DNA of 26,013 nucleotides from CAYILR01 sp964364175 (GTDB lineage Bacteria; Bdellovibrionota; UBA1018), in assembly GCA_964364175.1 (NCBI GenBank), contig CAYILR010000049.1, positions 1 through 26,013 on the forward strand. The letters are read 5' to 3'. Below are positions 21,782-26,013 of the stretch, piece after piece (position 1 is the first letter of the stretch; every line of letters begins with the position of its first letter). A model generated the notes under the pieces. The model was given only the letters and a program-made list of their open reading frames with translations, had not been told where the DNA came from and ran no database searches. Both the position numbers and the translations under genes were made by a program.

Positions 21782-22949
21782 GTCGTAACCTCACTACTGC
21801 GTCCGAAATTTTATCCACCGCATAATCGACTTCCGTCTCAGTCGTCCAACGCCCTAGTCCGAACCGCAAAGTCGAACGCGCTTGCATGTCGGTCAATCCC
21901 AGTGCTTTGAGAACGCCAGATGGCTCGATGTTCTCGGAGTTACAGGCTGAACCTGCGGACACCGCGATCTCCTTGACCATCATCATGAGAGTATCTGCTC
22001 GTGCGCCTTCAAAACAAACACTTAAATTATGGGGCAAGCGGTGCGCCATTCCGCCGTTGCACAGGACGTTGTCGAGGCGCTTGCTGAGGCCTTTCCAGAG
22101 ACGGTCGCGAAGGGTGATGAGACGCATCGATTCTGATTTCATCTCGCGCTGGGCAATACGCGCTGCGACTGCGAGGCCTACGATGCCAGGGACGTTGAGC
22201 GTGCCGGAGCGCAGGCCACGTTCTTGGCCGCCTCCGCAGCACCAGGTGGGTAGGATGACCCGTGGGTCTTTGCGACGGATGTAGAGAGCGCCGATGCCTT
22301 TGGGGCCGTAGATTTTGTGAGCGCTCAGGGACAGGAGGTCGATGCCCATTTCCTGAACGTGGACCAGCGTTTTGCCGAGGGCTTGGACGGCGTCGGTGTG
22401 GAAAAAGACGCCTTGGCTTTTGCAAAGCTGGCCGATTTGAGCCAGGGGCTGGATCGAGCCAACTTCGTGGTTGGCGGCCATGATCGAAACTAGAACGGTT
22501 TGGGGTGTAATGGCAGCGCGAATGGTCTCGGGGTCAACGCGGCCATCTTTGGCGACGGGGACGACGGTGAGGGTTGCTAGGCCCTTGCGTTCGAGTTCGC
22601 GGCAGGTGGCTAGGACTGATTTGTGCTCGATGGCGCTGGTGATGATGTGGTTGCGACCGGTGTTGGTGTCGCGCTCGGTTTCGAGGATACCTCGGATGGC
22701 CATGTTGGAGCTCTCGGTCGCTCCGCCGGTAAAGATGATTTCAGAGGGGTTAGCGGCCCCGATCCAGCTGGCGATCTCGGCGCGGGCCTTCTCGACCGCT
22801 GCGTCTGCGTCCCAGCCAAAGCTGTGTTGCTTGGCTGAGGGATTACCGAATCGCTCCATAAAGTAGGGCTTCATCTCCTCAAAAACCTCCGGGTCCACGG
22901 GCGTCGTGGAATGGTAGTCGAGGTAGACGGGGATTTTGGGCTGGCTCAT
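21765..22949 (-). CDS. iscS: Cysteine desulfurase
   Basis: 394 residues. It removes sulfur from cysteine as a persulfide for Fe-S clusters and thio-cofactors (EC 2.8.1.7). PLP is held by K212 in SLSAHKIYGPKG; IEHKSV, ATES and HTDAVQALGK are further PLP-site blocks. The active-site loop SAGSACNSENIEPSGVL has C336 with the long group-I insertion, as in IscS/NifS. I start at the ATG at 22949 because MSQPKIPVYLDYHSTTP is the usual opening; an open frame reaches a TTG at 22985. No clear ribosome binding site. No iscU or iscR lies beside it; the upstream region is shared with a divergent ATPase gene. Confidence 0.94.
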   Translation of the reverse strand: MSQPKIPVYLDYHSTTPVDPEVFEEMKPYFMERFGNPSAKQHSFGWDADAAVEKARAEIASWIGAANPSEIIFTGGATESSNMAIRGILETERDTNTGRNHIITSAIEHKSVLATCRELERKGLATLTVVPVAKDGRVDPETIRAAITPQTVLVSIMAANHEVGSIQPLAQIGQLCKSQGVFFHTDAVQALGKTLVHVQEMGIDLLSLSAHKIYGPKGIGALYIRRKDPRVILPTWCCGGGQERGLRSGTLNVPGIVGLAVAARIAQREMKSESMRLITLRDRLWKGLSKRLDNVLCNGGMAHRLPHNLSVCFEGARADTLMMMVKEIAVSAGSACNSENIEPSGVLKALGLTDMQARSTLRFGLGRWTTETEVDYAVDKISDAVVRLRHDSHD

Positions 22950-23008
22950 GGGGTTTTGTTTAACAAATCGCGGGGGAATAAGCAATTTGGGAGTGAGTCG
23001 CTGGCATG

Positions 23009-23040
23009 ATCTACATTTTAAAGGCCCTTAAAAAGTAGAT
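23009..23040. repeat. AAGGCC palindrome, copy 1
   Basis: A 32-nt palindrome with 14 of 16 pairs matching, centred on GG/CC at 23024/23025: ATCTACATTTTAAAGG followed by CCCTTAAAAAGTAGAT. It begins 59 nt upstream of the iscS ATG and lies 107 nt upstream of the ATPase ATG. It is one of four related palindromes in the window (see 23042, 25170 and 25202). Confidence 0.7.
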
Positions 23041-23041
23041 T

Positions 23042-23071
23042 TTTACATTTTCAAGGCCTTCAAAAGGTAAA
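23042..23071. repeat. AAGGCC palindrome, copy 2
   Basis: A 30-nt palindrome with 13 of 15 pairs, centred on AAGGCCTT: TTTACATTTTCAAGG followed by CCTTCAAAAGGTAAA. Its centre is exactly 32 nt from that of copy 1, about three helical turns, so proteins bound to both would lie on the same face. Confidence 0.7.
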
Positions 23072-23083
23072 CCCACACCATGC

Positions 23084-23126
23084 AGTACTACAAGTACAGT
23101 ACACTTAGTACTGTACTTGTAGTACT
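23084..23126. promoter_or_regulatory. Perfect 19-bp inverted repeat before the ATPase gene
   Basis: AGTACTACAAGTACAGTAC (23084-23102), a 5-nt spacer ACTTA, then the exact complement (23108-23126). The arms are built of repeated AGTAC/GTAC units. It ends 20 nt before the ATG at 23147, so it overlaps the likely promoter or leader. Either an operator or a strong leader hairpin is possible; no U-tract follows, so it is not a typical terminator. Confidence 0.6.
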
Positions 23127-23146
23127 ATTCGTGCTATTCATAGAAT

Positions 23147-24295
23147 ATGGAAACCGAAGCTAAGTCCGTTTTTAGATACGATTCTGTTTTGAACGAAGAA
23201 GATCTATGCAACTACACAGCTGAAAAAAAGAGTTTAACCCACGATCTCGCCGCTGGAAAAAGGCTGGTTCTTTTTGGTCGAAGAAACACAGGTAAGACTT
23301 CCATTATAAAGTCTTGCGTTATTCCCCAGTTGAGAAAAAAAGGGCATTTTGTACTTTTTGCTGATTTCTACGGCGTTCAAACGCTGGAGCAAGTCAAAAC
23401 ACGATTGAACCTCGCACTTCAATCCTCTCTGCTGGAAACCTATCCGATTCGATCTCGACTCGATCAAGCTTTAAACCTGCTGACACTTCTTCGCCCCGTG
23501 CTTCATACCGATCCCACCGAAGGACTCAGTTTAACTCTGCATCTTGACTCCCAACCTCTCCCGGCGCTTCATCAATTTTTTAAAGCGATTTCTAGTTTGA
23601 AAAAAAAATCGAACTGCACCCTCATTTTTGATGAGTTTCAAGACATTCATCACATATCCGAGTGCGAGGCATTGTTTCGAGATGCTCTGCAAAACCTTCC
23701 TGCAGAGATTGGTGTGATGATTTTAGGTTCAAAAAAACATCTGCTCGGAGAAATTTTTGCACGCCCTCATGCTCCGCTGGCGGGATTCGGAGAAGATCGA
23801 ATTTTGCCTCTGATCCCCTATCATGAATATACAGAGTACATTCAAAAGCGGTTTCTTCCACAAGGACTATCCATCGAGCCCAAAAATTCAGAGTATCTTC
23901 AGAACTTTTTGCAAAGAATCCCAGAATCGATCAATATCGTTTGTGAACAAATTCGGACTCAGTTCTCCCATTCGAACAAAAAAGAACCTAAAAATGTCAC
24001 ACTAGAAATGATTCATACGGCACTAAAAACAGCGGTGGATGTTCGCCGAAGTCGTTTTGAGGAATATTTGAGTCACTACACCGATACCGAACAAAAAGTA
24101 ATGACAGCCTTGGCGAATGAAGGTCCTGTCGAAAGCCCATCCGGAAAAGATTTTGTTGCAGCCACAGGTGCGTCCCAAAAAGGGGTCAGCAAAATCATCA
24201 AAAAACTAGAAAACGAAGCTGTCGTTTATCATATCGATGGTAGTTATATTTTGGCTGATCCGCTGATGGCGGCTTATTTGAGAAAAAATCGATAG
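23147..24295 (+). CDS. P-loop ATPase with C-terminal winged helix (archaeal-ATPase type)
   Basis: 382 residues. Walker A GRRNTGKTS is at residues 44-52 and Walker B LIFDEFQDI at 159-167 (D162, E163). A sensor-like stretch VMILGSKKHLL follows, then a helical lid region. The C-terminal 70 residues (YTDTEQKVMTALANEGPVESP...SQKGVSKIIKKLENEAVV...ILADPLMAAYLRK) form a winged-helix domain ending in the usual 'DP-f--yl' pattern. This layout matches the archaeal-type ATPase family (PF01637, STAND/MNS-like), whose biological roles are mostly unknown. There is no ribosome binding site. It follows two AAGGCC palindromes and a 43-nt inverted repeat, and its end is 7 nt from the converging DUF4325 gene. 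Confidence 0.85.
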   Translation: METEAKSVFRYDSVLNEEDLCNYTAEKKSLTHDLAAGKRLVLFGRRNTGKTSIIKSCVIPQLRKKGHFVLFADFYGVQTLEQVKTRLNLALQSSLLETYPIRSRLDQALNLLTLLRPVLHTDPTEGLSLTLHLDSQPLPALHQFFKAISSLKKKSNCTLIFDEFQDIHHISECEALFRDALQNLPAEIGVMILGSKKHLLGEIFARPHAPLAGFGEDRILPLIPYHEYTEYIQKRFLPQGLSIEPKNSEYLQNFLQRIPESINIVCEQIRTQFSHSNKKEPKNVTLEMIHTALKTAVDVRRSRFEEYLSHYTDTEQKVMTALANEGPVESPSGKDFVAATGASQKGVSKIIKKLENEAVVYHIDGSYILADPLMAAYLRKNR

Positions 24296-24302
24296 GCCAA
24301 AA

Positions 24303-24587
24303 CTACCTCAGTCTTCGCTCTAAAATTCTCTGTTGAATCGCGTTCAATTGCGGTGAAAAAGTCACAAACTCACTGAAAACCTTCAAACTCATCCCCGATT
24401 GCGACCAAGGCCCCACTAACTCGTCCAAAAAAGAGGCAGATAGGATTTTTACTTGGCTATAATCCACCGTCACCTTTTCTTGACGCTTTATCGACTCTTC
24501 GATTTGATCCCTTAGCTCTGGCAAGCCAGGGGTTTTTCTCTCTGTACAAAACTCTCCACAGATTTGATGGAGATTTATTTTTTTCAA
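24303..24587 (-). CDS. STAS-like DUF4325 protein
   Basis: 94 residues. VTVDYSQVKILSASFLDELVGPW is the hallmark of DUF4325, a STAS-like domain; the pattern 'V-x-DF/Y-x-x-V-x-x-xS-x-SFLDEL' is clear. Such proteins usually sit beside a GHKL ATPase, as anti-sigma-antagonist-like partners. I choose a TTG start at 24587: it overlaps the previous stop as TTGA, has AAAGG ahead, and starts the protein at KKINLHQICGEF. An ATG at 24623 would add 12 residues lying within the upstream gene. Confidence 0.72.
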   Translation of the reverse strand: MKKINLHQICGEFCTERKTPGLPELRDQIEESIKRQEKVTVDYSQVKILSASFLDELVGPWSQSGMSLKVFSEFVTFSPQLNAIQQRILERRLR

Positions 24588-25117
24588 GCCGTGACCTTTA
24601 CGGCAATCAGTGTCCCATCCCATGGATGAGAACTCTTTTTCTGCATGGATACATCTCGGACTTGGACCACCAGTCCACCGTCGGAAATCAAAATCGCTTC
24701 TCCACCGTTTCTGTTGATGTAATCCGAAAGGAGATAGAGACCCACTCCACGGCCCACCACCGACGTTCCGGTAATTCCTTCTTCCATCGCCAAGCGAATC
24801 AGAGCCATGGGGGACTTGCCTTTTGTGTCCGAGAGGTGAGGATTCCTGGGCAAAGTCGTGTGAATGCCTGGCCCTCGGTCGACGATGACAAAGTAGAGAA
24901 ACCCCATAAGTTTTTGTGCAAAAACTGCCAGCGATTTTCCGCCGCCGTGCTCACGAGCGTTGATCAAGAGCTCCTCAAAAACAGTCATCAGTTCATGGCG
25001 ACTCGAAAATCCGGAATCTTTCATAAAATCAAAAAGCGCCTGGTCTGTGGTACCAGGCAACTGAGCGATCAGAGATTTTCCGTCAATAACTGATTGGACG
25101 ATGTCTTCGAGCTGCAT
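24584..25117 (-). CDS. GHKL-type ATP-binding protein
   Basis: 177 residues. The Bergerat fold is complete: N-box ELLINAREHG with N53, G1 box VDRGPGI with D80, and G2 box VVGRGVGLYLL at about 120-130. There is no phospho-acceptor His domain and no transmembrane segment, so it resembles RsbW-like anti-sigma kinases or regulators rather than a sensor kinase. Coupled by a 4-nt TTGA overlap to the DUF4325 gene, it should form a two-part partner-switch-like unit. A target sigma factor is not visible here. The start is the ATG at 25117, without an obvious ribosome binding site; it diverges from the ATPase gene at 25231. Confidence 0.83.
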   Translation of the reverse strand: MQLEDIVQSVIDGKSLIAQLPGTTDQALFDFMKDSGFSSRHELMTVFEELLINAREHGGGKSLAVFAQKLMGFLYFVIVDRGPGIHTTLPRNPHLSDTKGKSPMALIRLAMEEGITGTSVVGRGVGLYLLSDYINRNGGEAILISDGGLVVQVRDVSMQKKSSHPWDGTLIAVKVTA

Positions 25118-25169
25118 TCTGTATCTAGGTTAGAGAAAATGAGCAGAGATTACAAGCAACTGGGTCTGT

Positions 25170-25199
25170 TTACCTTTTTTAAGGCCTTAAAAAAGTTTA
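25170..25199. repeat. AAGGCC palindrome, copy 3
   Basis: A 30-nt palindrome with 13 of 15 pairs, centred on AAGGCCTT: TTACCTTTTTTAAGG then CCTTAAAAAAGTTTA. It is the first of the pair before the last ATPase gene and resembles copies 1 and 2 in its outer TTTAC and its T-run. Confidence 0.7.
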
Positions 25200-25201
25200 T
25201 T

Positions 25202-25231
25202 TTACCTTTTTTAAGGCCTATATTAAGTAAA
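25202..25231. repeat. AAGGCC palindrome, copy 4 (decayed right arm)
   Basis: Left arm TTACCTTTTTTAAGG is identical to copy 3; the right arm CCTATATTAAGTAAA is weaker, giving 10 of 15 pairs. Its centre is exactly 32 nt from copy 3, the same as for copies 1 and 2. It abuts the ATG at 25231, and its changed right arm contains TATATT (25219-25224), a possible -10 box, which could explain the loss of symmetry. Confidence 0.6.
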
Positions 25232-26013
25232 TGAATACTCGAATGAGGCGGATCGCATGGAATCACCTCCTAGAATGGAAAGATCAGCCCTCTCGCAAAC
25301 CCCTGATTCTCAATGGAGCCAGGCAGGTCGGCAAAACCTATATTGTTGAACAATTTGCAAAGGAGCATTTCAAAAAGCCTGTTCTGATTGACTTCAAAGA
25401 ACAAGCAACTCTAAAAAGTATTTTTACCGTTGACCTCGATCCCCAACGCATCATCAATGAACTCTCTGTTCAGTTGAACCGAGATATCGACCTCGAAAAT
25501 GATCTGATTTTTTTTGATGAAATCCAAACGTGTCCTGAAGCATTGTCGAGCTTGAAATACTTCTATAAATCGTTTCCAAAAAGCTATTTTTGCGCCGCCG
25601 GATCGCTCTTGGGCCTTGGGCTCAATCCCGATGATTTTCCTGTGGGTAAAGTAAATATTCTCAATTTATATCCGATGAACTTTGAGGAGTTTCTGTGGGC
25701 CCTTGGTGAAGAAAAGTTGGCGCATTATCTCAGTCAGAACGGACCCAAATTTGATATCTCAAAGGCCGCTCACGACAAAACTTGGAATCTGTTGAAACAC
25801 TACTTTGTCACAGGCGGATTGCCTGAGGTTGTTTCTACCTATGTGCAAAATAAAAATACCCTCAACTCCGCTTTTCAAAAATGCCGCACACTCCAAAAAA
25901 CATTACTCAGCCATTACATGAATGATTTTGCAAAACACTCCGGAAACCTCAAATCAATGAGGATCGAGGCTGCGTTCAAAAGCATTCCACTTCAACTCGC
26001 AAGAGAGTCCGAT
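25231..26013 (+). CDS. P-loop ATPase of the DUF4143-associated family, 5' part
   Basis: 261 codons, open to the window edge. Walker A GARQVGKTY is at residues 29-37, Walker B LIFFDEIQ at 92-99 (D96, E97), and CAAGSLLGLGL near 121-131 is the sensor block. The next segments (NLYPMNFEEFLWALGE and HYFVTGGLPEVVSTYV) are characteristic of AAA ATPases that carry a DUF4143 domain at the C-terminus; that domain would lie beyond the window. These ATPases are widespread and often horizontally spread; their function is not known. The ATG at 25231 directly follows palindrome copy 4. There is no ribosome binding site. Confidence 0.88.
   Translation, partial: MNTRMRRIAWNHLLEWKDQPSRKPLILNGARQVGKTYIVEQFAKEHFKKPVLIDFKEQATLKSIFTVDLDPQRIINELSVQLNRDIDLENDLIFFDEIQTCPEALSSLKYFYKSFPKSYFCAAGSLLGLGLNPDDFPVGKVNILNLYPMNFEEFLWALGEEKLAHYLSQNGPKFDISKAAHDKTWNLLKHYFVTGGLPEVVSTYVQNKNTLNSAFQKCRTLQKTLLSHYMNDFAKHSGNLKSMRIEAAFKSIPLQLARESD

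Noticed and set aside
23009..25231. The four AAGGCC palindromes as a CRISPR array or attachment sites
   Set aside because: They form two pairs more than 2 kb apart with no regular spacers, no cas genes and no integrase. Their location before ATPase genes suits operators better.

Overview
The window is a chromosomal stretch of a Gram-negative bacterium. A KDO (lipopolysaccharide core sugar) operon, several Sec-type signal peptides and a likely outer-membrane barrel show the envelope type. Two TIGR02147/DUF4423-type regulators paired with Gly-rich secreted proteins resemble what is known from Bdellovibrio and its relatives (also Fibrobacter). I infer a Bdellovibrionota-like organism with moderate confidence; no rRNA, tRNA or ribosomal protein gene is present to settle it. 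No CRISPR array or insertion sequence was recognised. No gene-free stretch exceeds 300 bases; the longest (22950-23146, 210-391, 2832-3012 and 17158-17311) are regulatory regions between divergent genes.

Left part (1-5275): two copies of the same divergent module, a secreted protein on the minus strand and a 269-residue TIGR02147-family regulator on the plus strand, with almost identical start-to-start gaps (182 and 181 bp). A small secreted protein lies between them. A two-gene HTH plus nucleotidyltransferase pair (toxin-antitoxin-like) follows, preceded by a 31-nt perfect palindrome. The 3' end of a third TIGR02147 gene survives only as a 48-nt remnant antisense to the end of a cytochrome P450 gene. 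That P450 matches the haem domain of the CYP102 (P450-BM3) type but has no reductase domain.

Centre (6792-16169): a plus-strand operon of four overlapping genes encodes an unknown 280-residue protein, an 810-residue coiled-coil protein, a secreted HExxH metalloprotease and a small secreted protein. It converges on a minus-strand housekeeping operon, kdsB-pyrG-kdsA-kdsC plus a small barrel-like protein. This operon supplies KDO, the CTP needed to activate it, and CMP-KDO. The reading frames are tightly packed or overlapping.

Toxin-antitoxin cluster (16198-18793): an RHH-nucleotidyltransferase/HEPN pair reads left, directly into the kds operon, and an AbiEi/AbiEii pair reads right. The two share a 154-bp control region holding three clear operator-like elements.

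Right part (18842-26013): a minus-strand operon iscS-iscA-fdx-oligopeptide-binding protein-hadA-like-hadB-like joins Fe-S cluster assembly, a solute-binding protein without permeases and a split MaoC dehydratase. Beyond it lie two P-loop ATPase genes flanking a GHKL-ATPase/DUF4325 pair. Upstream of each P-loop ATPase is a tandem pair of ~30-nt palindromes centred on AAGGCC(TT), with exactly 32 nt between centres in both places. This suggests that the two ATPases share one regulator. The last ATPase gene runs off the window.
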